Source: Clostridium lentum (GTDB lineage Bacteria > Bacillota > Clostridia > Clostridiales > Clostridiaceae). From it: DNA of 64,000 nucleotides. Both the position numbers and the translations under genes were made by a program. The notes beneath the pieces were generated by a model. That model did no database searches. It was not told the origin of the DNA and saw only the letters and a program-made list of their open reading frames with translations. The stretch is taken from assembly GCF_014287815.1 (NCBI RefSeq), contig NZ_JACOOQ010000004.1:62001-126000 (forward strand), given 5' to 3'. Below are positions 35,351 to 45,400 of the stretch, in pieces. The first letter of the stretch is position 1, and the number at the start of each line of letters is the position of its first letter.

Positions 35351-36088
35351 ATGAATTTAAGCGGTAAAGTTATTTTGGTTACAGGTGCATCAAGAGGAAT
35401 TGGCAGAGCTATTGCCATTGAACTTGCATCAAAGGGAGCTGCAATAGCAATAAATTACTCAAAAGATGATGAAGGAGCAAAGGCTACATTGGAAAATGTT
35501 ATTAAAAATGGAGGTTATGGTAAGCTTTTTAAAAAAGATATTTCTAATTATAAAAATTGCAGAGAGCTTATTGATGAAGTTATAGGGACTTTTGGTAAGT
35601 TAGATGTATTAGTAAATAATGCAGGAATATCAAAGTTTGGATTATTGATGGATATGTCTTTAGAAGAAATAGATGATTTAGTAAACACCAACTTGATGGG
35701 AGCAATATATCTTTCTAAACTAGCTATTAATAATATGATGAGAAATGGTGGTAATATAATAAATATTTCATCTGTTTGGGGAGAAGTAGGAGCATCATGT
35801 GAAGTTATATATTCAGCAACTAAGGGAGGGCTTAATTTATTTACTAAAGCTTTATCAAAAGAAGTAGCTTCATTTAATATAAGGGTAAATTCAGTAGCAC
35901 CAGGAGTTATTAATACGGAAATGAATAATGTACTTGATAGTGAAGATAAGGAAGTTTTAAAGAATGAAATACCGATGATGAGATTCGGTGAGGCTCATGA
36001 AGTAGCAAGAGTGGTTAGCTTTTTATGTGAGGATAAATGTAAATATCTTACTGGACAAATAATAAGAATAGATGGTGGATTTATTTAA
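35351..36088 (+). CDS. SDR-family oxidoreductase (FabG/YmfI-like)
   Basis: Short-chain dehydrogenase of 245 aa. The NAD(P)-binding motif is GASRGIGRA near residues 12-20, followed by NNAG at about 88-91, the catalytic Ser region ISSVWGE, the YxxxK pair in YSATKGG, and the C-terminal TGQIIRIDGGF. All catalytic residues are intact. It could be a FabG-type ketoacyl reductase, but no other fatty-acid gene is nearby. In Bacillus the related YmfI reduces the EF-P modification and lies beside M16 peptidase genes; an M16 gene lies about 3 kb downstream here, which makes that role a possibility. It is in a likely operon with the metallophosphoesterase upstream. Confidence 0.85.
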   Translation: MNLSGKVILVTGASRGIGRAIAIELASKGAAIAINYSKDDEGAKATLENVIKNGGYGKLFKKDISNYKNCRELIDEVIGTFGKLDVLVNNAGISKFGLLMDMSLEEIDDLVNTNLMGAIYLSKLAINNMMRNGGNIINISSVWGEVGASCEVIYSATKGGLNLFTKALSKEVASFNIRVNSVAPGVINTEMNNVLDSEDKEVLKNEIPMMRFGEAHEVARVVSFLCEDKCKYLTGQIIRIDGGFI

Positions 36089-36117
36089 ATTATAGTAGGA
36101 ATATATGGTGGAATATT

Positions 36118-36531
36118 ATGATAAAAATAAAGATAGACAAAAATAAAAAAGGTGAGCCTAATTTCAAATTACATTTTAAGAAGATTGATGAAAGAGAAGA
36201 AAGGTTTTTAAAGCGAGCATTAATGGAAGGCAGGGAGATAAAGGGAAGTTTTAAATATGAAATTCCTCTTAGGTTTTTTATGCCTATTATCAGGAATATA
36301 AAAAAAGAAAATTTAAAGGTTGATAGATATAGTAAAAATACATTTTATGAATTTTCAGATAGGTATGATGAAAAATATTATTATTCATTTGAGATAAATG
36401 CAAAGTATATGAAGAAATGGCGTCAGGAAGAGTGTCCAGATATTTTCAAGGTTGAAATAGATAGTGAAACACTAGAGCTAAAAAAAGAAGTTGTATTTAA
36501 AAAGATTGATAGAAGAATAAAAGATGCTTAA
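36118..36531 (+). CDS. Protein of unknown function (137 aa)
   Basis: A small soluble protein, rich in Lys, Glu and aromatic residues, starting MIKIKIDKNKKGEPNFKL. Alternating hydrophobic/charged residues suggest mostly beta-strands (FYEFSDRYDEKYYYSFEI). No motif, cysteine or membrane segment helps with function, and I do not recognise a family. It begins 29 bases after the SDR gene and ends inside a perfect bidirectional terminator, so it is the last gene of the metallophosphoesterase-SDR transcript. Codon use matches its neighbours. Confidence 0.65.
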   Translation: MIKIKIDKNKKGEPNFKLHFKKIDEREERFLKRALMEGREIKGSFKYEIPLRFFMPIIRNIKKENLKVDRYSKNTFYEFSDRYDEKYYYSFEINAKYMKKWRQEECPDIFKVEIDSETLELKKEVVFKKIDRRIKDA

Positions 36532-36551
36532 GATTTTAGCATCTTTTATTT
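36516..36551. terminator. Bidirectional terminator, 137-aa gene / histidine kinase
   Basis: A perfect 13-bp stem (36516-36528 with 36538-36550) placed between convergent genes; the stem itself contributes TTTTATT on the + strand. It overlaps the stop codon of the + strand gene. Confidence 0.85.
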
Positions 36552-38066
36552 TTAGTTAAGATTATCATTAGCCTTTGATAAGGTAAACTTAAATAACACT
36601 CCATTTAAGCTATTGGTCATGGAATAAGCACTATTATGAAGTTCTAAAATTTTCTGAACAATTGCAAGTCCAAGCCCAAAGCTATTGGTAGATCTATCAC
36701 CAGATTTATCAAGTTTATAAAACTTAATAAATATATTAGAAAGTTCTTCTTCAGGAATATGAGTACCAGTATTTTCAATAGATATTTCAAAGTTATCAGT
36801 ATTTTCAATGATACTTATATTTATATAATTTCCACAGGGAGTATATTTTATTGAGTTGGTAATTAGGTTTTGAATTACCTGTTCAATTTTAAGAATATCA
36901 CCTTGTACATAAGCAAAGTCAGGAACAGCTATATAGTTTACTGTAATGTCTTTTTCTTTTAGCTCTAAGTTAAGATTTTTAACTTTAGCACTTATCAGTC
37001 TTACTATATTAAAACTTTCTATTTGTAAAAGCATTGAATTTGACTCTAACTTTGAAAGCTCCAGCATACTGGTAACTAGCGTATTCATTTTTCCTGCTTC
37101 ATCAATAATTGTTTCAAGATATATTTGGGCATTTTCAGGAGAAACAATACCATCTTTTAATCCTTCGGCATAACCACTGATTATGCCAATAGGAGTTTTT
37201 AAATCATGGCTTACGCTGGCTACAAAATCTTTACGCATAGTTTCAAGTTCACGTTCTTTTTCTATGTCAGCCTCTAATTTTATATTTTTCTCTTTTAAAT
37301 CATCAAGAGATTTTTTTAAATTAGCTGATAGAAAGTTCAGTGTCATTGCTAAGCTGCCAATTTCATCATCAGAGGTTATATTACATTTTACACTGAAATC
37401 CAAGTTTGACATCTTCCTTGCAATATTATTTAAATTTTTCAATGGTTTAGCTATAAGATTGGCATAAACTATTGAAAGAAATGTTGCAACAATAATAAAT
37501 CCAATCAGCATATAGAAGTAAAAGGTTTTTATAACTGAACTAGCTTCTTTTATTGGCTGTATTGATGATACAGAAATAAATAATGCATCATTGTTATTTT
37601 GTAATGACATAGGTGAAATAATACCAATTTGTTTTGTATTGCTAGAGCGATTAGTAAAAATAGTAGCAAGGGGTGCATTTTCATCTAATACTGTATTAAT
37701 AAGTTTAGTATTATATAGTAGTTCAGCACAAAAATTTGTAAGTGTAGAAAAAGTATTATCTGAATTTTGATTATTGGATACATAAACAACATCATTTCTA
37801 TTTAATGGAATAATAGCAACTCTAGAAGAGTTTTTTTCTTCGTAATTTGTTAGTGCAGCAGATAATACCTCATTATTATGTATTTGATAAGAATACATAT
37901 ATCTAAATTCATTAGCTTGATTAAGAAGATAGTCTTTCTTTTTATATAGATAAAATTCTTCAAAAAAAACAAGTTGAAAGAATAAAGTTATAAAAAATAC
38001 TCCTAATATTAACCCTAAGGTTATGGTAAATAATTTTCTGCTGATACTTTTACTATTGGTTAACAT
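36552..38066 (-). CDS. Sensor histidine kinase
   Basis: Membrane sensor kinase of about 504 aa. It has a membrane helix near residues 10-30, an extracellular sensor of roughly 130 aa, a second helix (YFYMLIGFIIVATFLSIVY), HAMP (LIAKPLKNLNNIARKMS), then the H-box SVSHDLKTPIGIISGYAEGL, N-box NLITNSIKYTP and G-boxes FGLGLAIVQKI. All catalytic boxes are intact. It overlaps the response-regulator gene by 14 bases, the common translationally coupled arrangement. The ATG at 38066 is preferred; a GTG at 38081 is too close to the purine-rich site. The stimulus and target genes are unknown; no transporter or resistance gene lies beside it. Confidence 0.88.
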   Translation of the reverse strand: MLTNSKSISRKLFTITLGLILGVFFITLFFQLVFFEEFYLYKKKDYLLNQANEFRYMYSYQIHNNEVLSAALTNYEEKNSSRVAIIPLNRNDVVYVSNNQNSDNTFSTLTNFCAELLYNTKLINTVLDENAPLATIFTNRSSNTKQIGIISPMSLQNNNDALFISVSSIQPIKEASSVIKTFYFYMLIGFIIVATFLSIVYANLIAKPLKNLNNIARKMSNLDFSVKCNITSDDEIGSLAMTLNFLSANLKKSLDDLKEKNIKLEADIEKERELETMRKDFVASVSHDLKTPIGIISGYAEGLKDGIVSPENAQIYLETIIDEAGKMNTLVTSMLELSKLESNSMLLQIESFNIVRLISAKVKNLNLELKEKDITVNYIAVPDFAYVQGDILKIEQVIQNLITNSIKYTPCGNYINISIIENTDNFEISIENTGTHIPEEELSNIFIKFYKLDKSGDRSTNSFGLGLAIVQKILELHNSAYSMTNSLNGVLFKFTLSKANDNLN

Positions 38067-38733
38067 CAAATTTATACCCACTTCCTCTTACAGTTATAAT
38101 GTAATTTGCTTTTTCTCCAAGTTTTTCTCTTAGCCTTTTAATATTTGTATCTACTGTACGAAGATCTCCATAATAATCTATTCCCCAAACATTATCTAGA
38201 ATAGTATCTCTAGTTAATGCAATGCCAATATTATCAGATAAATAAACAAGAAGCTCGTACTCTTTTGGTGAAAGAGCAAGTTGAACATTATTAACTTTTA
38301 TTTCATGAGAAAGCTTATTTATTGTAAGACCATTATAATTTTTTGTAGAAGATTGATTTTCACAAAGATCAGCAGTTCTTTTTAAAAGTGCTTTAACTTT
38401 TGCTACAAGAATTTTAGGAGAGAAAGGTTTAGTTACATAGTCATCAGCTCCTATATCATAGCCATAAAGTTTATCTTCTTCCTGACTTTTGGCAGTAAGA
38501 AGAATTATTGGAATATCAGATACTGTTCTAATGGTTTCAAGAACAGTTAGCCCATCAATTTTAGGCATCATTATATCTAAAAGGATAAGGTCAACATTAT
38601 TATTTTTAAAAACCTTAAGACCTTCTTCACCATCACAGGCTTCAATAACAGAAAATCCTTCACTTAATAGATAATCTTTCAGTAAAAAACGTATTCTAAT
38701 TTCATCTTCAATAATAAGTATTGTTTTATTCAT
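38053..38733 (-). CDS. OmpR-family response regulator
   Basis: Two-component response regulator of 226 aa. The receiver domain has the acidic pocket IIEDE, the phospho-acceptor Asp in LILLDIMMPKIDG, the conserved Thr in ILLTAKSQ and Lys in YVTKPFSP. The C-terminal winged helix is of the OmpR/PhoB type (LSPKEYELLVYLSDN, RTVDTNIKRLREKLG). The ATG at 38733 follows GGAGGACTTATTT; an earlier in-frame codon lies upstream of that site. It is the first gene of a two-gene operon with the overlapping kinase. Regulatory targets are not evident. Confidence 0.92.
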   Translation of the reverse strand: MNKTILIIEDEIRIRFLLKDYLLSEGFSVIEACDGEEGLKVFKNNNVDLILLDIMMPKIDGLTVLETIRTVSDIPIILLTAKSQEEDKLYGYDIGADDYVTKPFSPKILVAKVKALLKRTADLCENQSSTKNYNGLTINKLSHEIKVNNVQLALSPKEYELLVYLSDNIGIALTRDTILDNVWGIDYYGDLRTVDTNIKRLREKLGEKANYIITVRGSGYKFDVNQ

Positions 38734-38921
38734 AAATAAGTCCTCCATTATATACTTAATAATAATTATAGTCTAAAAACTTAAAAATAAAAACATGTTA
38801 ATATATTATTGTAATTAATATTTAAACATATTATTATAAAAAGAAGTGGATTAAAAATGAATTTTAGCTGTCCATAAAGGCATTTAAAACAATTATAGGA
38901 GATGGGAAAGGAAATTATCAG

Positions 38922-40160
38922 ATGATAAAATTAAATTTTGATGTTAAAAAACACAAATTAGAAAACGGGTTAGAAGTATTAACAATAAAAAAGGATACAC
39001 AAATATCTTCTATTAATGTAGGAATAAAGGTTGGCTCATTAAATGAAAGTAAGGATGAAAAAGGGATTTCACATTTTATTGAGCATATGATGTTTAAAGG
39101 AACAATTAAAAGAGGTTTTGAAAAGTTAAATGATGATTTAGAATCATTAGGCGGAGAATATAATGCATACACTGATTATTCCATTACTGTTTACTCTATA
39201 AGTTGCTTAGAAGAGGAATTGGGAAATGCAATAGAGTTATTGGGAGATATGGTTACTAATTCTGTATTTTTAAAAGAGGAGATAGAAAAAGAAAGAGGAG
39301 TAATTCTTGCAGAAATGAAAGCAAGTATGGATAGTGTAGAAGATTTAAGTTTTAAGAGAGTTAATGAAATTGCCTTTGAAAAAAGCTGTTTAAGATATGA
39401 TGTGGCAGGAACAGAAAAGAATGTAAAGAAATTTACTAGAAAAGATATTATTAGTTATTATGAAAAGTACTATATACCTAATAATACATTAATAACTATG
39501 GTTTCATCTTTAGAGCATGAAGAAGCTTTAGAGAAAATAAAAGAAAACTTTGGGCATTGGCAATCAAAAGAATTAGTTGCAGTAGAAATATTTGATGAGC
39601 AGAATAAGGCCATTAGGAAAACAACTTATAAGAAAAATATTGAATTAAGTACTATAATGTATCTATTTACTTTTTACGATTTAGAAAAGGATTTAGAATT
39701 ACCACTTAGAATACTTAATCATAGATTAGGAGAAAGTTCTAATTCACTTTTATTTAGAGAAGTAAGGGAAATTAGAGGGCTTGCCTATGATATATATTCA
39801 CATCTTGATATGACCAATCATATAAAGTCATTATACATTTATACGGCTGTAGCTGAAGAAGATGTTAATAAAACAATAGAAGCAATAAATGAAATTTTAG
39901 AAGGGGTTAAGAAGAAGAAGATAGAAATTGGAGAAAGGGACCTTGATATAATGAAGAAGGTTCATAAAACAGCTGTTATTTCAACTTTAGATGATTCTTC
40001 TGAATTATGCAGTTATATTTTAAATCAATCCATAGAAGATGAGGATATTTATGAGTTTTTACATGATATGGAGAGAATTAATAATATTACAAGCGATGAA
40101 ATTTATGATGTAGCTAATAAAGTTTTAAAAAATCCAACTATTCATATATTAAAATCTTAA
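38922..40160 (+). CDS. M16-family zinc metallopeptidase
   Basis: Insulinase-type peptidase of 412 aa. The inverted zinc motif HxxEH is HFIEH at residues 51-55, followed by FEKLNDDLESLGGEYNAYTDYS and the downstream Glu ligand in KERGVILAEM about 75 residues later, so the active site is complete. It also has the C-terminal R-Y-type substrate segment LREVREIRGLAYDIYS. It resembles processing proteases of the PqqL/YmxG group. The ATG follows GGAGATGGGAAAGG with longish spacing. It is divergent from the two-component genes, and recX starts 16 bases after its stop codon, so they are probably co-transcribed. The natural substrate is unknown. Confidence 0.88.
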   Translation: MIKLNFDVKKHKLENGLEVLTIKKDTQISSINVGIKVGSLNESKDEKGISHFIEHMMFKGTIKRGFEKLNDDLESLGGEYNAYTDYSITVYSISCLEEELGNAIELLGDMVTNSVFLKEEIEKERGVILAEMKASMDSVEDLSFKRVNEIAFEKSCLRYDVAGTEKNVKKFTRKDIISYYEKYYIPNNTLITMVSSLEHEEALEKIKENFGHWQSKELVAVEIFDEQNKAIRKTTYKKNIELSTIMYLFTFYDLEKDLELPLRILNHRLGESSNSLLFREVREIRGLAYDIYSHLDMTNHIKSLYIYTAVAEEDVNKTIEAINEILEGVKKKKIEIGERDLDIMKKVHKTAVISTLDDSSELCSYILNQSIEDEDIYEFLHDMERINNITSDEIYDVANKVLKNPTIHILKS

Positions 40161-40175
40161 AAGGTGGATATAATT

Positions 40176-40799
40176 ATGAATATAATTACAAAAATAGAAT
40201 GTGGAAATCGTAATAAAAATAGAGTTAATATATATATTGATGAAGAATATGCTTTTTCGGTGGATATGGAAATTGTATATAAAGAAGGATTAAAAGTTAA
40301 AGATCCAGTAGACTATGATAAATTAAAGAAGATTATTGAAGAAGATAATTATATTAAATGTAAAAATGCTGCCATAAGAATAATTGAAAGGTCTTATAAA
40401 AGTGAAAAGGAAATAAAAGATAAATTATTAAAAAAGGAATTTGATAATAATACTGTTAATAGGACTTTATCATTTTTAAAAGAATATAATTTAATAGATG
40501 ATGAAAAACTTGTATCTATGTATGTAAAAGATAGATTAAGAAATCAAGGAGAAAAAAAGATAAAGTATAGTTTGATGCAAAAAGGAATAAATGAGGAGCT
40601 TATTTATAGAGAGCTAAATAAGATTAATAATGATGATTTGGAAGATATAGCTTATAATTTAGCATTAAAGAAGTACGAAGTTCTAAGTAAAAGAGAAAAT
40701 GATAAATATAAATTATATCAAAAGCTTACTAGATATTTAATGGGCAGAGGATATGGATATGATTTAGTCTCTAGGGTAGTGAAGAGAATAGTTAATTAA
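40176..40799 (+). CDS. recX: Recombination regulator RecX
   Basis: RecX-type protein of 207 aa that binds RecA filaments and modulates recombination and the SOS response. It consists of repeated three-helix modules, visible in AIRIIERSYKSEKEIKDKLLKKEFD and FLKEYNLIDDEKLVSMYVKDR, followed by QKGINEELIYREL. The N-terminal 60 residues form the extra strand-rich region found in Firmicute RecX (CGNRNKNRVNIYIDEEYAFSV-like). The ATG at 40176 follows AAAGGTGG. It is flanked by an M16 peptidase gene 16 bases upstream and a membrane protein gene downstream. No recA lies in the window. Confidence 0.85.
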   Translation: MNIITKIECGNRNKNRVNIYIDEEYAFSVDMEIVYKEGLKVKDPVDYDKLKKIIEEDNYIKCKNAAIRIIERSYKSEKEIKDKLLKKEFDNNTVNRTLSFLKEYNLIDDEKLVSMYVKDRLRNQGEKKIKYSLMQKGINEELIYRELNKINNDDLEDIAYNLALKKYEVLSKRENDKYKLYQKLTRYLMGRGYGYDLVSRVVKRIVN

Positions 40800-40822
40800 G
40801 AATAATTATGAAGGGAGCCTTT

Positions 40823-41887
40823 ATGAGAGAGTTAGTAGCATATATTATTTGTGCTATAATTGTATTATATGGTATAAGGGAAAGTATACTTACAGCATTT
40901 GAAGAAAGAACTTTGAAATATTCAATATACAAAGTTTTATATTATTTTTCTATTTTGCTGACATTTTTTCTGGTAATTGTTAATTTAAATTTAGTAATGA
41001 CTGTAATTATAAGATTTAAATTGCAATACTTGACCTTTATATATAATACAAAGTATACCAATAGCATTATACTAATTATATTTTTCTGTATTAGCCAGAA
41101 TATTATTTATGTATTGTTAAAGCTATTATCTCAACATGTTATTTCAGCATTTAAAAGCAATGAAAAGAGGGTTATCCCTTTATACATTATTTCAGGATTT
41201 TTAGGGTTTATTAAAGGATTAGTAATTATACTAATAGTATTTGTAGGTGTAATTACTTACAATAGAACCATAGGAGCCAATAATAAAATAGATTTATTTA
41301 GTGATTTTTCATCCTATAATAAAATAAAGACTATTATATTTACCAATAGTAGTTTCAATCCTGATATGTATCCGGTGAATGACAACACAATTTCTACAGC
41401 TAATAATATTATCTATTATAATGGAGTAACCTTAGAAGAAGGTATACAATCTAATGAGGAAATCGATAATAAGGCTAAAGAAATAATAAAATTTTGTGAT
41501 GATGATAGAAGTAAGGCCAAGAGGATATATACATGGATAGGTACCAATATCCAGTATGATTCAGAAAAGGCATCAAAGGCTTTAAATGAAGAGGAGCTAG
41601 ATGGTAGTGGCTCAATTACTGCTTGGCATAGTGGTAAAGGAATATGCTTTGATTATGCATGTCTTTATGTATCAATGGCAAGGGCAGCAGGATTAAAGGT
41701 AAGGTTAGTTACGGGAGAGGCATTTGATGGTAATAGTTATGGTTCTCATGCTTGGAATCAAGTTTATCTGTCAGATGAAAGAAGATGGATAAATGTTGAT
41801 ACGACCTTTTATATTTCTGGAGATTATTTTGATAGCAATTTATTTGAAGAAGATCATATAGAAGAAGAAATTGCCGGTGAATGGTAA
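40823..41887 (+). CDS. Membrane protein with C-terminal transglutaminase-like domain
   Basis: A 354-aa protein. The N-terminal 150 residues have four hydrophobic helices, giving a CvpA-like membrane part. A linker of about 60 aa follows, then a transglutaminase-like domain. The catalytic Cys lies in GKGICFDYACLYVSMAR, the His in SHAWNQVYL and the Asp in WINVDTTF, a complete triad, so it may be a protease or peptide-bond-remodelling enzyme facing the cell surface. The C-terminus is acidic. The ATG at 40823 follows AAGGGAGCC. It ends at a terminator shared with the convergent TPR gene. The fold call is firm; the substrate is unknown. Confidence 0.8.
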   Translation: MRELVAYIICAIIVLYGIRESILTAFEERTLKYSIYKVLYYFSILLTFFLVIVNLNLVMTVIIRFKLQYLTFIYNTKYTNSIILIIFFCISQNIIYVLLKLLSQHVISAFKSNEKRVIPLYIISGFLGFIKGLVIILIVFVGVITYNRTIGANNKIDLFSDFSSYNKIKTIIFTNSSFNPDMYPVNDNTISTANNIIYYNGVTLEEGIQSNEEIDNKAKEIIKFCDDDRSKAKRIYTWIGTNIQYDSEKASKALNEEELDGSGSITAWHSGKGICFDYACLYVSMARAAGLKVRLVTGEAFDGNSYGSHAWNQVYLSDERRWINVDTTFYISGDYFDSNLFEEDHIEEEIAGEW

Positions 41888-41892
41888 ATAAG

Positions 41893-41925
41893 AAAAGCAC
41901 TTTAGCTAAAGTGCTTTTTTATTTT
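41893..41925. terminator. Bidirectional terminator, transglutaminase gene / TPR gene
   Basis: AAAAGCACTTTA (41893-41904) pairs with TAAAGTGCTTTT (41907-41918), with further T's on the + strand, between convergent genes. Confidence 0.85.
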
Positions 41926-42262
41926 TGGAAAGAATAAGTTTTATTGCCTTTTCGCAGTCAAGGTCAGAGCTATCTAAGGCCCAAGCTAAATTGAAATAAA
42001 TTAGAGCTTTGTTGCTTTCCTGCTTCATAGCATAGCAATATGCTAGGTTAAAATAGTATTTACTTTCTTTTTGAAATTCCAAAGATTTTTTTATCATCTT
42101 TATAGCAGAATCAAAATCTCTTAATTTTATATAGCACACACCAATATTATAATAAGAGCATGGAACATTGACATTTGAATCAATTGACAACCTATATGAA
42201 TTTATTGCTTTTTGAAACTGTTTTTCAGTATAGAATTTATTACCTTCATTGAAGTGATTCAT
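41906..42262 (-). CDS. Small tetratricopeptide-repeat protein
   Basis: Protein of 118 aa made of about three TPR units: FNEGNKFYTEKQFQKAINSYR, then NVPCSYYNIGVCYIKLRDFDSAIKM-like and KYYFNLAYCYAMKQESNKALIYF-like repeats with the expected Tyr/Ala/Gly positions. TPRs are protein-protein interaction scaffolds; no enzymatic domain is attached and there is no signal peptide. The ATG follows AGGAGGGAAAA on the minus strand. It is a single gene, convergent with the membrane transglutaminase gene and divergent from the giant activase gene. Confidence 0.8.
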   Translation of the reverse strand: MNHFNEGNKFYTEKQFQKAINSYRLSIDSNVNVPCSYYNIGVCYIKLRDFDSAIKMIKKSLEFQKESKYYFNLAYCYAMKQESNKALIYFNLAWALDSSDLDCEKAIKLILSKNKKAL

Positions 42263-42374
42263 TTTTCCCTCCTATGATTTATAAATATATTTTAATTATG
42301 TTCTCCATATGGGAATATTATTCATTAAATTATATTATTTTACAGGGTATATTATGAAAATTATAAAAAAATAG

Positions 42375-42406
42375 AATGAAAAATTTTCATTAAAATATGT
42401 TATAAT
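42375..42406 (+). promoter_or_regulatory. Activase promoter with overlapping dyad
   Basis: An extended -10, TG-T-TATAAT (42398-42406), lies about 65 bases before the activase gene. The -35 region is occupied by a perfect dyad, AATGAAAA-A-TTTTCATT (42375-42391), which could be a regulator-binding site. No good -35 hexamer is seen, consistent with an extended -10 promoter. Confidence 0.45.
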
Positions 42407-42471
42407 ATAGTAAAAATGGAATATAATATACATAATTGTATATAAATATAAAATAGAAAGAGAGATATATT

Positions 42472-45400
42472 ATGGGGAAGTATAAAGTAGGTATTGATGT
42501 AGGCTCAACTACTATTAAAGTATTAGTAATTGATGAAAATAATAATATTAAATATAGCACTTATAAAAGACATTTTTCAGACATAAAAACTACCTTAAAA
42601 GAGAGCCTAGAACAATGTTATAAATTTATAGGTAATAGCAATGTTAAAATGATGGTGACTGGTTCAGGTGGACTAGCTGTATCTAAATGGCTAGAGTTAT
42701 CTTTCGAACAAGAAGTTATTGCTTGTAATAAAGCCATAGAAACCTTTATACCTCAAACAGATGTAGCTATAGAGTTAGGGGGAGAAGATGCAAAGATAAC
42801 TTATTTTAGCAGTGGGATAGAACAGAGAATGAATGGAAGTTGTGCAGGAGGCACTGGAGCATTTATAGATCAAATGGCAGTACTTTTAAATACTGATGCT
42901 ATAGGAATTAATGAATTATCTAAAAATGCAGAGATAATTTATCCTATAGCTTCTAGATGTGGGGTATTTGCTAAAACAGACATACAACCATTAATTAATG
43001 AAGGTGCAAGAAAAGAAGATATTGCTGATTCAATTTTCCAAGCAGTTGTTAATCAGACTATTAGCGGATTAGCATGTGGTAAACCTATAAGAGGACGAGT
43101 AGCATTTTTAGGAGGACCACTTCATTTCTTAGATGGACTTAGAAATAGATTTATTAAGACTTTAAATTTAAAAGAAGGTGAGTACATAGTCCCTAAGGAA
43201 TCCCACTACTATGTAGCCATAGGAGCGGCGTTATTGGCAAAAAACGAAAAGTATGTACAGCTTGATAATATAATAAGAAAAATCAGTACCATAAAAGTAG
43301 AAGATGATGGGAAGGGACATATGGAGCCTTTATTTAATGACAATGATGATTATGAAGAGTTCAAGAAAAGACATGAAGATGATAAGGTTAAGAGAGCTGA
43401 TTTAAACACTTATAGAGGTAAGGCATTTTTGGGAATTGATGCAGGTTCAACAACTACTAAGGCAGCTCTTATTGGTGAGGAAGGTCAACTGTTATATTCA
43501 TATTATAATAGTAATGAAGGTAGTCCCTTAAATAAGAGTATAGAAATATTAAAGGATTTATATAAAAAGCTTCCTAAAGAAGTGGAAATAGTAAAAAGTA
43601 CAGTAACAGGTTATGGTGAAGGACTAATTAAGACAGCCTTAGGAATAGATATTGGAGAAATTGAGACTATATGCCATTTTAAAGGAGCAGAGGCTTTTTT
43701 GCCAGGGGTAGACTTTATTTTGGATATTGGTGGACAAGATATGAAAGCCTTGAAGATGAAAGAAGGAAATATTGATAATATTTTGATAAATGAGGCATGT
43801 TCTTCAGGGTGTGGGTCATTTATAGAAAGTTTCAGTAAATCATTGAACCTTCCTATTAAAGAGTTTGCGAAACTTTCTATTGAAGCTAAGAAACCAGTAG
43901 ATTTAGGCTCTAGATGTACTGTATTTATGAATTCAAAAGTTAAACAGGCACAGAAGGAAGGTTATGAAGTTGCAGATATATCAGCAGGTTTATGTTATTC
44001 AGTAATAAAAAATGCTTTATATAAGGTTATAAAGATACGCAATTTTGAAGAGTTAGGTAAAAAAGTTATTGTACAAGGTGGAACATTTTATAATGATGGT
44101 GTTCTTAGAAGTTTTGAAAAGATAACAGGAATAAATGTAGTACGTCCAGATATTTCAGGTATAATGGGAGCTTTTGGTGCAGCATTAATAAGTAGGGAAA
44201 GATATATAGAAGGTAAAGAGACAACATTAGTATCAAAAGAGGAGCTAGGAGATATAAAAATAGCAATCAATACTATGAGATGCGGTGGCTGTGGTAATAA
44301 TTGTCTTTTAACAATTAATAAGTTTTCCAATGGTAAGAAGTTCATTACAGGAAATAGATGCGAGAAGCCTTTGGGAAATATGAAAGGAAAAAGAGAAATC
44401 CCTAACTTATTTAAATATAAGTTAGAAAGAGCTTTTGACTATACTCCTCTAGAAGAAAGTCAAGCGGAAAGAGGGGTAATTGGTATACCAAGAGTACTTA
44501 ATATGTATGAAAATTATCCATTTTGGTTTACTCTTTTAACAAGTTTAAAATTTAGAGTAGAGATATCACCATTATCCAGTAGGAAGATATATGATAAAGG
44601 AATTGAGACAATTCCATCAGAATCAGCATGTTATCCAGCAAAAATATCTCATGGACATATATTGTGGCTTATAGAAAAGGGTATTAAAAATATATTCTAT
44701 CCATGTGTAGCATATGAATACAAAGAAGACCCTACAGTAGACAACCATTATAACTGTCCAATGGTAACATCATATCCAGAGGTTATTAAGAATAATATTG
44801 ATGAAATAAAGAAGCAGGAAATAAACTTTATTTCACCTTTCCTTTCATTAAGCAATGAAGAAAAATTAGCAAAAAGAATATATATAGTATTTAAGGAATT
44901 TGGTGTATCTATAAAGGAAGCTAAGGAAGCTGTTAAGAAGGCTTTTGAAGAAAGAGAAAAATTTGTAACAGATATAAGGAAAAAAGGTGAAGAGGTTATT
45001 AAATATATTGAAGAAAATCATATAAAAGGGATAGTGCTTAGCGGTAGACCTTATCATGTAGATCCAGAAATTAATCATGGATTAACAGATATAATTACTT
45101 CTTATGGGATGGCAGTTCTTACAGAAGATAGTGTTGCTCATTTAGATAAGGTTGAAAGACCTCTTAGGGTTGTGGATCAATGGATGTATCATAGTAGATT
45201 ATATAGGGCAGCATCTTATGTAAAAAATAATCCAAACTTAGAACTTATTCAAATTACTTCCTTTGGCTGCGGACTTGATGCCATAACATCAGACCAAGTT
45301 AATGAAATTTTATCATCAGCAGGAAAGATGTATACCCTTATAAAGATTGATGAAGGAAGTAACCTTGGAGCAGTAAGAATTAGAATTAGGTCATTAAAAG

